From Paracamarosporium sp. OC-R06-R3 (Eukaryota > Ascomycota > Dothideomycetes > Pleosporales > Didymosphaeriaceae), in NCBI GenBank assembly GCA_019828545.1, contig JACVRA010000121.1, positions 188,547 to 252,546 of the forward strand: a stretch of DNA of 64,000 nt, in the 5' to 3' direction. The translations under genes and the position numbers were made by a program. Positions within the stretch are counted from its first letter, which is position 1; each line of letters opens with the position of its first letter. A model generated the notes under the pieces. It saw nothing but the letters and a program-made list of their open reading frames with translations. It was not told the origin of the DNA and did not search any database. Below, piece by piece: positions 11,144-23,090 of this stretch.

Positions 11144-13661
11144 ATGTTGCAGCTTCGCACCCTGAGATCGCATATTCCTCCAGGCGATGCTCTCAATCGG
11201 TAAGTAGAGTCCCTCAAAACGCTTGTATGCACACACTGCAATTCATATCCGTCCTTATCAGACCTTCTGATGCAACTGCTAGGCATCGATCTGATCCACC
11301 TTCAAGTGTGATGCTTGATGAGAATGCCATCTACGATCCCCGCAGCTTGCAACTCGACGGCGCTAGAGTAGAGCAGTCAATCGCCTTTCGCAGAGCTTAC
11401 TTAACAGCACCATCACCAAGAGGTGCATACGACGCGTATGAGGTTCCACGTCTCACCAAAACACCGTGGGAATTAGAACGCTACAAGAGAAATTCAGTTT
11501 GGAAACGTCTGCCCCATGGGGCCCAATTATCCCATGACGTGTTTAAAAACCTTCCCCGAGGGGTCTATGACTGCATCCTAGAACATCTAGAGCTGCTCTA
11601 TCTCACACAGCACCGTTGCTGCCCGTCATGTTATCTGAAAGATCTCTGTAGTCTTTCTTTGACTAGCCGCGCATGGGAACGAGCAGCTACACTGCAAATG
11701 TATGTCGTTATTTCATTACGTTTATGTTTCTGAATTGTCGAGGCTTGCGCTGCATGGTAGCAGAAATCTACGGTTCCATTGTGGCTTTTTACGTCAACTC
11801 AACAAACTATATGCTTTGAGCACCGATGAAGTGTTACGGCTCACACTGGCCCACTACAATACCTATAGTGCACAACCGACTGATTCGGATCCCCAGGTAC
11901 CGTAAAGTTCGAGTCCTCAGTTACGATGACGGTTGCAGACTGCCCAAACTGCGTGTTGCGGGTACAAGCCGGCTCAAGCTGCTCCGACGGACTCTTCGTG
12001 AAAGCAAAGCTTTAGCAAGCATAGTGCGAGAAATTCACATGCCAGATCTTCAAGCAATCTATTGTATGGCGACCATCGAGAGAGAAGAAGTCGTCAACCT
12101 TGTGGCATCGCTTGTAATGGCATGCCCTAATCTAGAGCGACTAGTTGGATTTCATATACCGTACACACATTCTTTCGACCGATTATCGTATGCGCTATCC
12201 ACCAGACCAAAACTCAAGGAGAGACTATGGGTCATGTCAGATGCGCACGTGGAAGAAGATGAAGACGAAGAAGACGTTACTCGAGCATATTACCACGCAG
12301 CCTGCGACCCCACGGAGAGATTTCTCGAGCTCAACTCGAACCAAAGCAATATATCGACATTTGTTTTGCACCAAGAGTCTGCTCGACCAGCGATCGATTT
12401 AACTTATAGAGCTGTTATCGGCACTTTGAGACAGCTCCCCTCGCTCCGCCATTTGTCGTTATCTGGACTCTCCAGTTCGTCCTTTCCAAACTTAGCTCTG
12501 CATGCGCTTCCACTCGATTTGCAGTCCCTGCGGCTAGAAAATCTTCCCGGTATCAATGACAGGGGTCTTCAGCGGTTGTCATCATCTAATGTTATGGTAT
12601 CGTTGAAAAGTCTCTCACTCATTGACCTCGATATTAGTCACTTAGACGCAATAGCTGGTTTCCTGTCACCACACCTACGGCTTCTCGAAAGCTTTACTCT
12701 ATCTCAATACAGAGCCCCCATACGATATGCAGGGTCCGATAGTCCTACCTTCCAGTCAAGTACATTGAGGAGCATCCACTGGGAATTACGATCTCAAGCC
12801 GGCTCGCGGCCGACCCTCCAAACTCCATTCGCCTATGACAATCCACATATACTTCCCATTCCAAGCGACGAGCCCGCGACTTGTCTCGCTACGAGAGTGC
12901 TCGCTACAAGTATCGAAGGCGGCCTTCTTCCTGCTTTACAACGAATTCGTGCACCTCACGATCCCCAAGGCACCCTCCAAGCGCTTTGCAAGCCTCTGGA
13001 TACTGAGCTCTTGCGACCAGACGCGTCATTCTACACCACACTCCCGCGACTTGCAGTATTAGGACAAAAGTTTCAGTTCCCAGAGTCATGCCAATACAGT
13101 CAATACAAAGACGGACGGTTTTCAGGCTTTGATGCTCTGACGGATGAATGTGCATCCACGCATTTGTTGTCCGACGAGTCCGACGCGGACTCTGTGTATT
13201 CGCTGAAGCAATTTCTAAACACAAGGCCAGGCGAACGCACCGATTCGGTTATGAGTTCACCATCACCATCATCGGCATCGTGCTCTAGCCTCGTCAATAA
13301 CACGCCGCTGACCACCGCTCTCTCACCCGCGCGCTCACGGCTCGCAGCACACAGACGCATCCTTGCCGCACGCAGAACTCCGTACATGGTTGTGAGAATC
13401 ACAGATCCTGAAGACAATATACGACTGGAGAAAACCATGGATGGTTTCGTAGGGGATTTGTGCAGCAGTATCACGTACGACCTGAAGCCTGATCGGAATC
13501 GTGAGGTGGTGGATGGGGAGGACGATGGTGCGCACGAGTGGATTACGGGCATTGACGATGTCATGGGCGAGTGGGAGTCTGCTGATATGCGTGGTGGGTG
13601 TCGGCATGTTGTTGGGGGGAGGTCGGGAAGGAAAGCGGTGGAAGTACGGGACTTGTTTTGA
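11144..13661 (+). CDS. F-box-like protein with leucine-rich C-terminal region; possible frame break
   Basis: Exon 1 (11144-11199) joins through a GTAAGT...CTAG intron to exon 2 (11283-11699). A GTATGT intron then ends in a tandem acceptor (TAG-CAG), giving exon 3 from 11761 or 11764. Exon 2 holds an F-box-like stretch (Leu-Pro-Arg-Gly-Val-Tyr-Asp, then Asp-Leu-Cys-Ser-Leu-Ser-Leu). The long last exon has alternating Leu patterns and an acidic segment. Exon 3 reaches a stop at 11903-11905, while the clearly coding frame from about 11905 onward is shifted by +1. An intron 11897-11978 (GTACCG donor, AAG acceptor) restores the frame and gives 763 aa. Otherwise a one-base frameshift makes this a broken gene. 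F-box proteins present substrates to SCF ubiquitin ligases; the substrate is unknown. Confidence 0.65.
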
Positions 13662-14763
13662 TGGTGTTCTCGTTCATCTTGGTTGGATTTTCTCTCTCGC
13701 AAGCTCTCTCTCGCTTCCAAGTTCTCTCTGGGGGTGCAATGTGAATTGTTCAAAGCCGAATGCCAGGTGTCGTCGTGCCCTTGGACATCACGCAACCTCG
13801 GTTGGCTTCCATGGTTGATCGACCCTAGCCTGGGTGGAGGCGAAGGGCCACGGCTGTGTTGGATGGCTTGGTAAGTTGCCGTTTTGAGCAGTGTTACAAC
13901 AACGATGTCTTCCCAGCCAAGTGTGATCAGCGACAGTGCCTTGCCGCGTGTTCCGTCCCGCCTTCACAACAGGACGTGGGTAGCATGGCAAGGTGGCTTT
14001 GAGCGAAATTGCATCACATGTTGCTCGGTTGACACTGAGAGCACGGTCGAGGAGCGATGGAAGCGGCACGGGCAGAGCCATGGGCGGCGAAGACCCATGG
14101 GCAGATCGCAGAGGGTCAGGCTCGTATCTCGCACGTGCTCGGTGTCGACGCTGGTTTAAAGGCGCATGCTGCAACGTGGGGGCGCCGGGCCAGCCGTATT
14201 GGCCCCTCGCCATGGCCGCTTGGAGCCTTGGAGGCTCTCGGATGCCTCCGACGTCGAAGAACGTGTTCTGCAGCGCTTGGCCCAGCGGCCATGGCGTGAG
14301 GTGGTGAGCAGAATGGGCGGCCCGCGTACGAGAGCAGGCCCCGCCGACGGAGCCGGCTAGGGAGCTTTGTTTTTTTGCGACTCCCACGTCATTGCCAGAG
14401 GTACCTTATCGGCGCAAAGTCTTCTGCTACCTGGCTGCCAGCGTGACCTGTCGCCTTTCTCTCCTCACCTGCTCGCCATCATCACTCCTTTGCCCGCCCA
14501 ATTGCTATAAATCCTCGCCGGGCTCCCCTCGAGCGCCGCCCTCCTCAACAAAGCGCACTAGATCTCACCGCCAACACTCGACCCGCACCCAATTCGTCAA
14601 GACGTGCATTGTCTCGGCAGCACTGCGTGCCGTGGAATTTTTCACGAGGCTGCAGACAACCAACAATCCCTCGATTGATCGGATCCCGACTCAAGAAGCT
14701 GCACCCCGCAGCTCTCCATCCACACCCCAATCCACCCGGCACCCCACCATCACCACACCCACC
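13662..14763. promoter_or_regulatory. Phosphofructokinase upstream region
   Basis: About 1.1 kb, GC-rich, between the F-box-like gene and phosphofructokinase. It ends in a C- and CA-rich leader. A CCAAT (14498-14502) and a TATAAAT (14506-14512) sit side by side about 255 bp before the ATG. No other gene is seen. Confidence 0.55.
14506..14512 (+). promoter_or_regulatory. Candidate TATA box of phosphofructokinase
   Basis: TATAAAT with a CCAAT pentamer directly upstream at 14498-14502. No ATG occurs between this site and the coding start, which fits an uninterrupted leader of roughly 220 nt on a highly expressed glycolytic gene. Confidence 0.45.
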
Positions 14764-17197
14764 ATGGCACCTGCACAGATCCCGCCGCCCCTCGAGGGCA
14801 AGAAGAGGAGAATTGGCGTCATGACCTCCGGAGGAGACGCCCCGGGAATGAACGGCAGCGTACGGGCCATCATCCGCATGGCCCTGCACAGCAACTGCGA
14901 GGCATACGCCATTTACGAAGGATACGACGGCCTGGTCAAGGGAGGTGACATGATCAAGGAAATGAAGTGGGAGGACGTGAGAGGCTTCCTGTCCGAGGGC
15001 GGCACACTTATCGGCACAGTACGATCCCCGGGGGACCGGCAGAGCTGCGGTTGCTGACGCGTTAATAGGCACGATGCATGGAGTTCATGCAACGGGATGG
15101 CCGGAGAACAGCAGCCAAGAACATGATTCTCAAGGGCATTGACGCTCTAGTCATCTGCGGCGGTGACGGCAGTCTTACAGGAGCAGACAGATTCCGCGAC
15201 GAATGGCCCAGCCTGCTGAAAGAGCTAGTGGAGAAGAAAGAGCTCACTGCTCAGCAGGTCGCCCCGTTCCAGCACCTCAACATCGTCGGACTCGTCGGCT
15301 CCATCGACAACGACCTTAGCATGACGGACGCCACCATTGGCTGCTACAGCTCGCTCGCGAGGATTTGCGAAGCAATTGACTCAGTTGACACAACAGCAAC
15401 AAGTCACCAGCGTGCATTCGTTGTAGAGACCATGGGAAGACATTGCGGATGGCTCACGCTCATGGCTGGTGTGGCTACAGGGAGCGACTTCATATTCATT
15501 CCGGAGCAGCCTGCCAAGGAGGGCTGGGAGGGGAACATGCTCAACATAATCAGGAAGCACCGTGCCATGGGTAAGAGGAAGACCATCGTCATCGTGGCCG
15601 AGGGCGCTATCGATGAGAACCTGAACAAGATCACACCTCACCAAATCAAGGAGATCCTCTCCGGAGCTGGCCTGGACACGCGAGTCACCACACTTGGGCA
15701 CGTGCAGCGTGGTGGACAGCCTGCGGCATACGACAGGATGCTGTCAACACTACAGGGTGTCGAAGCAGTAAAGGCCGTCCTTGAGGCAACACCAGACACA
15801 CCTTCACCCGTTATTTGCATGATTGAGAACAAGATTGTGCGCCGTCCGCTGCTCGAGGCAGTCGCCCAGACGAAGAAAGTTGCTGAGGCTATTGAAAAGA
15901 AAGACTTCAAGACAGCAATGGATCTGCGCGATGCTGAGTTTTCCGAGTATTTCAAGTCGTACCAAATCACGACGTCAACAGATTTACCAGAGCTTCGTTT
16001 ACCAAAGGAGAAGCAAATGCGTGTGGGTATTATTCACGTCGGAGCTCCTGCCGGTGGTATGAATGCGGCAACCCGCGCTGCTGTTGCGTATTGCTTGGCA
16101 CGCGGACACACGCCCGTTGCTCTCCACAACGGTTTCCCTGGACTTATTCGACACCATTCCGACAAGCCCCTCGGAGCAGTGCGGGACATAAGCTGGCTCG
16201 ATGCCGAAAGCTGGGCGAACAAAGGTGGTTCCGAGATTGGTACGAACCGTGGCCTTCCGAGCGAAGATCTCGAGACTGTGTCGTATGTATTCAAACAATA
16301 CAACATCCAGGCTCTGTTCGTTGTAGGTGGTTTCGAGGCCTTCACTGCGGTCAGTGAACTGCGCAAGGGCAGAGAGCACTACAAGTCGTTCAAGATCCCC
16401 ATGGTCGTTCTCCCCGCCACTATCTCCAACAATGTTCCCGGAACAGAGTACTCCATCGGTTCCGACACTTGCCTAAACGCTCTTATCGAATACTGCGATG
16501 CCTGTCGCCAATCCGCGTCTGCTTCGCGTCGCCGCGTCTTCGTCATTGAAACCCAAGGCGGTGAATCTGGCTACATCGCCACCATCGCGGGTCTCTCCAT
16601 CGGCGCCTTCGCCGTGTACACCCCTGAAGACGGCATCTCGCTCAAGATGCTGGACCACGATATCGACCTTCTGCGTGACATGTTCCGCAAAGACAAGGGC
16701 CAAAACCGCGCGGGCAAGATTGTCCTTGTCAACGAGAAGGCGTCGAAGACATACTCCGTGCAAATCATTGCCGACATGATCGCTGAGGCGGGCAAAGGCA
16801 AGTTTGAGAGCAGGCACGGTGTCCCTGGACACTTCCAGCAGGGAACCACGCCGAGCCCAATGGACCGCGTGAGGGCAGTCAGGTTTGCCTTCAGGAGTCT
16901 GGAGCACATCGAGCAGTATGCGGGTATGGATTCGGATGACATCGACGACGATCCCATGAGCACAGCAGTCATTGGAATCAAGGGCGCGAAGGTACTGTTT
17001 TCGCCTATGGAGGCCATTGAGAAGAAGGTATGTTTCTCCGGATTCAAGGATAAAGTTGCTTGTTGTACGTGCATACTAACCAATAACAGGAGACTGACTG
17101 GCACCGACGACGACCAAAGAAGGAATTCTGGATGGATCTCAAGGAGTATGTGGACATCCTCAGCGGACGTCCGGCAGCGAACAGACTGCAGCAGTAA
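14764..17197 (+). CDS. PFK1: ATP-dependent 6-phosphofructokinase
   Basis: Three exons (14764-15018, 15069-17027, 17090-17197) encode 773 aa, the tandem-duplicated eukaryotic length. The splices restore Gly-Thr-Ala-Arg-Cys and Glu-Lys-Lys-Glu-Thr. The second intron has a CTAAC branch sequence shortly before its acceptor. The N-terminal catalytic half shows Gly-Gly-Asp-Ala-Pro-Gly-Met-Asn (23-30), Gly-Gly-Asp-Gly-Ser (116-120), and the catalytic Ile-Asp-Asn-Asp with Asp165/Asp167. The C-terminal half repeats the fold with degenerate motifs, as in the allosteric half of fungal enzymes. It phosphorylates fructose 6-phosphate in cytosolic glycolysis. Converges with NDC80. Confidence 0.96.
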
Positions 17198-17635
17198 ACG
17201 ATGCTCAATTCTCACGGTAGACTTTGGCACGTTTTTTTAAAAAAGATTTTCATGATTATGGCATTATGAATGGGATTGGGAGGCTTATGGACATGCACCT
17301 TTTCTTTTAGACCTGGATGAATCGACACTTCTCATGTGTAAAGACTGAACGAATATAACGTGCAAGATAATATGTATTCCGGATCCTCGGCCCTGTGTAG
17401 ACGAAACGAAGTGCAAGAAGAGGTATCATTCGCAGGCAGACAGACCGCTCAGCCAGCCCCAACCCAAATCACTCCATCCAGATCATCAGATATCAACAAA
17501 GACATCCCAAATGCATAGTTCCAACACACCGCAACGCCAACCTGCAAACAATCAATCCGTCATGAACCTCATTACCAATCCAACCCAACGTCATAATCAA
17601 TCATCAAATCAAACAGAGAAGGGGATGCGCGTAGC
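17198..17635. other. Convergent 3' region, PFK1 / NDC80
   Basis: This 438-bp stretch holds both 3' untranslated regions. A T-run followed by an A-run lies at about 17230-17246. No gene is seen. Confidence 0.55.
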
Positions 17636-19917
17636 TTACGCCTCATCCGCATCCTCAACATCACCTAATTGGTCCTCCTCCTCACAGCTCCTTTCAACCT
17701 CATCGGCGATAAACTGCTCGTACTCCTCCAGAGACTTCTGAATGTGCAGCTTGAAGCGCACAATGTCGTCGAGCATGCGCTCGATTTCTGTGTGGAGTTC
17801 CTCACGCAGAGTGTTGGCTCGGAGTTGGAGTTGCTCGTACCTATTCAAATGCTGTTAGCGAACGACCCCCTCGTCATTTCAGAAAAAGTGTTAGAGTAGA
17901 TGACTTACTCAATGTTAACAGCCATCTCCCTCTGCACCATCAACTGCACACTCTCTCCTAGCCCACTCCTCATCCTCCCTAGTTCCTTCTCCATCTTCTC
18001 GATTTGCGCATCCGAAGCTGTCTTTTGCGTGCTGGTGATCTCGCGCAACTTTTCGAGCTCCTCTTCTGCCTGCGCGACGCGGTGTCCCAACGCCTCGACC
18101 TCGGCTTGCTTGTCATCGATGGCTTCTTTGACTTTGTCTAACATATCGTGGTTACTCATATCGGCTTCTAGCGCAGCATTGCGGCGCTCAGCGATCTCCT
18201 TACGCAGAGACAAGATGTGGGATTTTATGGTACCACGTAGGTCCAGGTTAAGCAGGTGGTGCGGTGAGTACCCTGTACCACTGTCCGCCAGGAGGCGGTC
18301 CGACGCTTCTCTCGCTGACGAACCCATCTGACTGCCCGAGAAGTTCGGTCCATCGTTTATAGTGAGGACGAGCTCGTATTCGAGACCTTTTGCGTTCGCG
18401 GCTGTGGAAGGAATGACGCCGATTTGATAGCCCAAATTATTGAAGCGCTCAATTGTGTGTTCGAGCTCGTCTAATTTGCGGGAAGCAGCGAGTTCCTTCT
18501 CTGCGACGCGTTTTTTAGACTCTTCGACGCGGGTTGAGGCAGTCTGGAGGGAGACGTCGAGGCGCTCCTTCTCGGAAGACATGCGGTCGATGTCTGCGAT
18601 GGTCATACCGCGGCCATCGATGATGGCTTGAAGGCTCTGTCGCTCTTTGTCTGAGGCTTCAAGCTCGGCCTCAATCTTTTCCATCTCTTGCTGTAAGATG
18701 TCGCTCCGGTCGGTGTACTTTTGGATACGTTGGCCGAGAGAGTTGTTGTAGGTCTCGAATTTCGTGCGATCATCCTCGAGAGTCTTGATCTGGGTTGTCA
18801 ATTCTTGAATCCTAGGACCAGCCTCGGACAACTTGTCGATTTGATCTTGCAGTGCCTTGTGTTCTGCTTCCAATAACTTGACTTCCTCAATATGCTGGGC
18901 ATTGGCTTCGTCAAACCGGCGAGCCATGGCCTGGATGTGGGGTTCGATGATTTTCCGCTGTGCTTCCTCTTCATCTTCTCCATCATCGACATCATCTGCA
19001 GAAAGCCATGTGGCGTAGGCATCGGACAGGAAATCGAAGATTATTCGGTCTCCGGAGACATCGTGACCGGCCGCAAAGCACGCATCATCATAAGAGCCCT
19101 GTTCATACGCATTGATCATCTTGGAGAGCTGCATCATCCAGTGGAGCAGCCCTAGGAACGTGGGCCAGTTGTTGCCGCCAACAGCTGCGAGCTGTGACTT
19201 CATGATGGACTTTTCGTAAGGATAGCGCAGCTGTTTGAGAAGGACTGGAACTTCTTGGTCGATTGACTTTTGGAAGCGGTATGAAGGGTCGATGCGGTGG
19301 TAGAGCCATTGAAACATGCTGACGAAGTCTTTTTGCGTCGGCGAAGACATGCACTTTGGTGACAAGACATGCTTCGATTCCATCTCGAAATTGTTTTGGG
19401 TAAGGTAATCTAGCAGCTCGGCAGCTAACTGCTGTCGCGTGCTCGCGTCCTTCAATCGTCGCGGATCATTTGGCACGCCTGCTGATTGGGGTGCCGTCTG
19501 GAAGAATGACTGCTTAATGCCACTCTGCCCGGACACGTGTGAGGCTCGCGACTTGAAAACACTGCTTCGCCGCTGTGACTCTTGTTGGAAATTGGGGGCA
19601 GGTGCGGGCGTCGACTGGAAGATGGAAGCGCCTGGCGCGAAGCTTTTTCTGCCTCCGGTGCTGCTTGCGCCAAGCATGTTGCTTGTCGAGTTGCGATGGG
19701 CCGACTGAAAGCCCTGTTCAGCGAGATTTGTGCCGGATGATGAGCGGTGGAAAATGGGCTGGCTCGGGCGACCCGGCGCGAGCGACATCCTGGAGCCGGA
19801 CTGCGAGCGCGCGTGGTTCGCGGTGAAGGGCGCGCCGACCTGCTGCATGCCGTTGATGGAGCTGGATCGTTTCATGGCGGACGAGGGCATGGGAATCGAC
19901 GTTAAGTTGTTGTTCAT
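17636..19917 (-). CDS. NDC80: Kinetochore protein NDC80 (HEC1)
   Basis: Two exons, 19917-17909 and 17840-17636, encode 737 aa. The intron (17908-17841) has a GTAAGT donor and AATAG acceptor and joins Asn-Ile-Glu to Tyr-Glu-Gln. The N-terminal 140 residues are Ser/Arg-rich, the Aurora-B-regulated tail in known family members. A calponin-homology fold (about 150-290, with Asp-Pro-Arg, a Trp-Leu-Tyr-His motif and Gly-Leu-Leu-His-Trp) follows. A long heptad-repeat coiled coil runs to a Glu/Asp-rich C-terminus. In the Ndc80 complex with Nuf2, Spc24 and Spc25 it attaches kinetochores to microtubules. Length and domain order match the family. Confidence 0.95.
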
Positions 19918-20612
19918 GGGCGCCAGTGTCTGCGCGCATCGTTAGAAGCGTCCTGCACGGTCGCGGGGGACCTCACCTGGCGGCGGACGGAAAAAAGGCC
20001 CGGCTCCTGGGCCATGGCAATGTGTGTCGCAGTGAAGAAAGCTGGCGGTGGTCGAGCAGGTGTATGCGGTTCCGAGGCAAGGCAAGGCGGCGGTGGTGTT
20101 GAGATAGGGCCAGGGTCTTGTTTGTTGTCGTGGCCGAATCTGCGCTAGCTGCCCGGCAACGCGCCGCCACCTGCAGCGCCCTGATTGGACAGGCGGACCT
20201 TCACCCATGTCGATGCCCGACCATGTCATTGCTCGTGCGTGTTTTGAAGAAACAAAAGAGAAAATGGCTCAGATATAGCTTGCTCTCGGCAGGAGAGGAA
20301 GAAGATACGTACAAGGCGCCCAACGCTGCAAAATGTGGGGTTAGAAATTATGCTCCAAGGCCTCCGCCCTTCCCCAGCCTCCCCTCTGCCTCCCCTCTGC
20401 CAACCAACATCTCCACGAGACACGCCTTTTCCCACTATGTACCAACAATCTCCTTTTCCTCCGACTGGGGGTATCGTGTGCAATGCAAGAAAAAGTAATA
20501 TCCACAGCCATGTCCAGCGCACACACCAAAAGAATCCACAAGCGTCATTAAACTCAGTCCATCAGAATCCATCGTAAACATGTGCCCATCCTTGTATATC
20601 CCCAAAAATATT
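19918..20612. other. NDC80 upstream region and 3' flank of the 210-aa gene
   Basis: GC-rich near NDC80 and pyrimidine-rich around 20350-20450, where an 11-bp C/T-rich unit occurs twice in tandem. It should hold the NDC80 promoter and the 3' untranslated region of the next leftward gene. No additional gene is seen. Confidence 0.5.
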
Positions 20613-21245
20613 TTAGTTTATGCCCTTGAACATGTCGTCTGCACCCAGGTCTGAACTGACGCCAAAAGATTTGAGGTCGGGTAACGCTGGGGGCGGAGGG
20701 CCCTTCTTCGCCGGCGGCGACGCAGAGTTTCCGTTTGCTTGAAAGGCGGCACTGCTCTCTTTGCCTTCCGGCAGCGAGCCAATGATGAAGGAGCTCTGCC
20801 TCTTGCTCTTGCCGAACCAACCGCCACTCTTCTTCCGTGTGAGACTTGGCTGGCTGCCAATCGTAGCCGGCGAACCCGGCCTGTCCGACTTTAGGCTATC
20901 GTGCGACGAGAGCGGGCGCAGGCCGAGGAACTTGCGCACCGACGACGGGCGCCTGCTTGATGGGCTCGACGGCGAGATGGTGCTGGAGGCATCGTTGGTT
21001 GCTGTCTGGTGGAGGTTCGGCTCCGCCGAGGTAGATTCGGAGGATTCCTTGGTTGGCGGAGTCGCTTCGTGATGCGGGAAGAAGGCAGACTTTGGGGTCG
21101 GATGGGACGAGAGAGGGCCCTTCCCGGGCGTCGGCGGGCGTGGTGTATCCGGAGGCGTGTCGGCTGGCGCGGGAATCGACGTGCCCTCGGTGAGAGAGAA
21201 GTTGATGGGCGTGAGGGTGAGGGGTTGGTATTTTCCTCGGGCCAT
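20613..21245 (-). CDS. Disordered Ser/Pro-rich protein, unknown function
   Basis: A single exon of 210 aa. The first 20 residues are fairly ordered (Leu-Thr-Leu-Thr-Pro-Ile-Asn-Phe). The rest is dominated by Ser, Pro, Thr, Lys and Gly, with Thr-Pro and Ser-Pro sites, a basic Ser-rich patch (Arg-Arg-Pro-Ser-Ser-Val-Arg-Lys-Phe-Leu-Gly) and a Pro-Pro-Pro-Pro-Ala-Leu-Pro stretch near the C-terminus. The end, Gly-Ala-Asp-Asp-Met-Phe-Lys-Gly, could be a short linear motif. There is no catalytic motif, signal peptide or membrane segment. It looks like a phosphorylated adaptor or intrinsically disordered protein, but this is inference from composition. Confidence 0.72.
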   Translation of the reverse strand: MARGKYQPLTLTPINFSLTEGTSIPAPADTPPDTPRPPTPGKGPLSSHPTPKSAFFPHHEATPPTKESSESTSAEPNLHQTATNDASSTISPSSPSSRRPSSVRKFLGLRPLSSHDSLKSDRPGSPATIGSQPSLTRKKSGGWFGKSKRQSSFIIGSLPEGKESSAAFQANGNSASPPAKKGPPPPALPDLKSFGVSSDLGADDMFKGIN

Positions 21246-22409
21246 GGTGGATAGTCAACTGAACGAATGGACGGTGGCTACGGTGGCTTGTAGCGGGTGC
21301 GGGAGAGAGAGCGTGGGACGGAAGCTTCCAATGCAAAGCTGTAGGGCCGAGGAGTTCTCAGGAGTCGCGGTTCGGACGAAGCACGTTGCCAGATGTTCTT
21401 GGGCCCGTTGACGCACAATTGCTGCGCCTTGTGGAACTAAAACGCGTGTCCACGCGGCCGACGAGTGCGAAGAAAACAAACTCCAACTGCGAGAAGCAAC
21501 GGCCCGGGTGCTAAAACGGCCGTGTTTCTTTTCCTCGACGCAGACGAGGTGCCGCAGCGCCGCAAACGCGCCCAGGCACTCTTTGGACCCTGGCAGCGTG
21601 GCAACCGGCTAGTCGAGCTCCGTCACCAATCGGAGCACTTCACGCCTCGCCCGTTCCAGGAGCTACCTAAGCCCGACTAGGTCTTTTCGCGCCCATCTTC
21701 CACTGGCCTTGTTTGCGAAGCTGTGCAAGACGGAGTAGGTTACCTCAATGTGCCAGATACGACCAGTCAAGATCCGGGACGATGAATCTAAGATGACAAA
21801 AAAAGATTAGCGGTTAACAAAAGTCGCAAACCAGCTGCCAGAGGACGGATGGTAGAGATGTCATTGCGCATTGCTACGAACACCAGTGCCTGGTCAATAG
21901 TCTGGGTAGACTGTAGTGCCCCAGTATCCAGAAGACCATCTGTATCTTAGCTTTTGCTTTAGCACTGTAGAATGAGGGATTAAAACAGATTCAGAATCAC
22001 AAACCGAACGCCAACAACGCTCTCTTCGCGAACATACCCATACCAATCCATGGTTCCAAACTTCTTCGAAAAAGTGCGGTGACTGTTACCTCCCAGCCAC
22101 ATGTGGAAAGACTCATGAAGATAGGCGAGTGTAGGCCACAAGACTTAGTGGAGTATGAACCGTATGTATCTCAAGGCCACCGAGCTTGCGTTGGAACATC
22201 CGGCACCACTACAATTGGAAGACAGTACAAATTCCATATATTATCTTGAGTACAATAATGAATCAAACATCGAGGTGTTTCTTCCGACAGACCTGATGTT
22301 AGTCAGTTTCACTTTCAAATAGTGAGGGTAGGGTAACGTACTGCATGATAATGCTGGAGAAGCGCCATTGAGCATCTCTATCATTTCTCCTTTGTGACAG
22401 TGGCGAATG
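21246..22409. other. Gene-poor region left of the BYS1-like gene
   Basis: About 1.16 kb. It starts with the promoter of the 210-aa gene, which is GC-rich with tight open frames on both strands. It then becomes A+T-richer towards the 3' flank of the secreted-protein gene. I see no gene I can support. Confidence 0.5.
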
Positions 22410-23090
22410 TTAAGCGTCTGTACGAACATCATCCTGCAACTCTGGAGTAGGTATCGGAGTTGGTGGCAGCTGCCATGGCGCAAGCACGGAATCGTCTTTC
22501 CCGTTCTCCCACGTTCTTTCCACAGATTCCTCAACACAAGTCTCCAAAACAATATCAACCCCGAGGTCGCATGATAGACTTGGCTCATCCTTGTAACCTC
22601 CAGGTACCAAGTACGTTTCATTGTCGCATCTGCCTCCTAGTCTGCAATATGCGTCCAGACAATTGTCACCCCCTTTGTCCGGAATGTACATATTCACGCC
22701 GCCGTGGGCAAACGGGCAATATAAAGGATCATCAGGCCCTACGTTTCTGTCGCAGTCGATGATGCTGGAGTCATAAAAGAGTTTTCCGTCCTTCCTATTG
22801 AGGAAATATTCTGCCTGGAGGATACCAGCAGGCGCCGTTGTATAGTACGGAACGTCTCGGTACTTGAGGGCGATACCGCTGTCACCAATTTCCCACATGG
22901 GGTGAAGGAATTCGTCTTGGGCGGGAACGCGTGTGTAAGCATCATCGCGCTCTGTTGCTTTGCTATAGACGACCCAGAAGTAAAGATCGTAGTCGCAATG
23001 ATTCTTCCAGATGACAGTGTTGGCTGCGAGTATGTTTTGAATTCGAAGTAAAAGTAGAAGAACTCCAGATATGGAAGAGAGACGAAACAT
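22410..23090 (-). CDS. Secreted BYS1/thaumatin-like cysteine-containing protein
   Basis: A single exon of 226 aa. The chosen ATG gives Met-Phe-Arg-Leu followed by a Leu-rich hydrophobic core and a likely signal-peptidase site near Ala22-Ala23. An upstream in-frame ATG would add 22 residues and bury the signal. The mature start (Thr-Val-Ile-Trp-Lys-Asn-His-Cys-Asp-x-Asp-Leu-Tyr-Phe-Trp) resembles the BYS1 domain, in which a conserved Asn-x-Cys and aromatic strand begin a thaumatin-like beta sandwich. Eight cysteines in the mature part suggest four disulphides. The C-terminal 40 residues are Glu/Asp/Pro-rich. BYS1 proteins are secreted, often stage-specific and of unclear function. It is isolated from other genes by more than 1 kb on each side. 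Confidence 0.78.
   Translation of the reverse strand: MFRLSSISGVLLLLLRIQNILAANTVIWKNHCDYDLYFWVVYSKATERDDAYTRVPAQDEFLHPMWEIGDSGIALKYRDVPYYTTAPAGILQAEYFLNRKDGKLFYDSSIIDCDRNVGPDDPLYCPFAHGGVNMYIPDKGGDNCLDAYCRLGGRCDNETYLVPGGYKDEPSLSCDLGVDIVLETCVEESVERTWENGKDDSVLAPWQLPPTPIPTPELQDDVRTDA

Noticed and set aside
11897..11938. 42-nt GTACCG...TTGCAG intron in the F-box-like gene
   Set aside because: The CAG acceptor gives the wrong phase and an early stop, so it cannot connect the two coding frames.
14392..14763. In-frame open extension upstream of the phosphofructokinase ATG
   Set aside because: It contains no usable ATG, reads as Ser/Thr/Pro/His-rich leader sequence, and a CCAAT/TATA pair lies within it.
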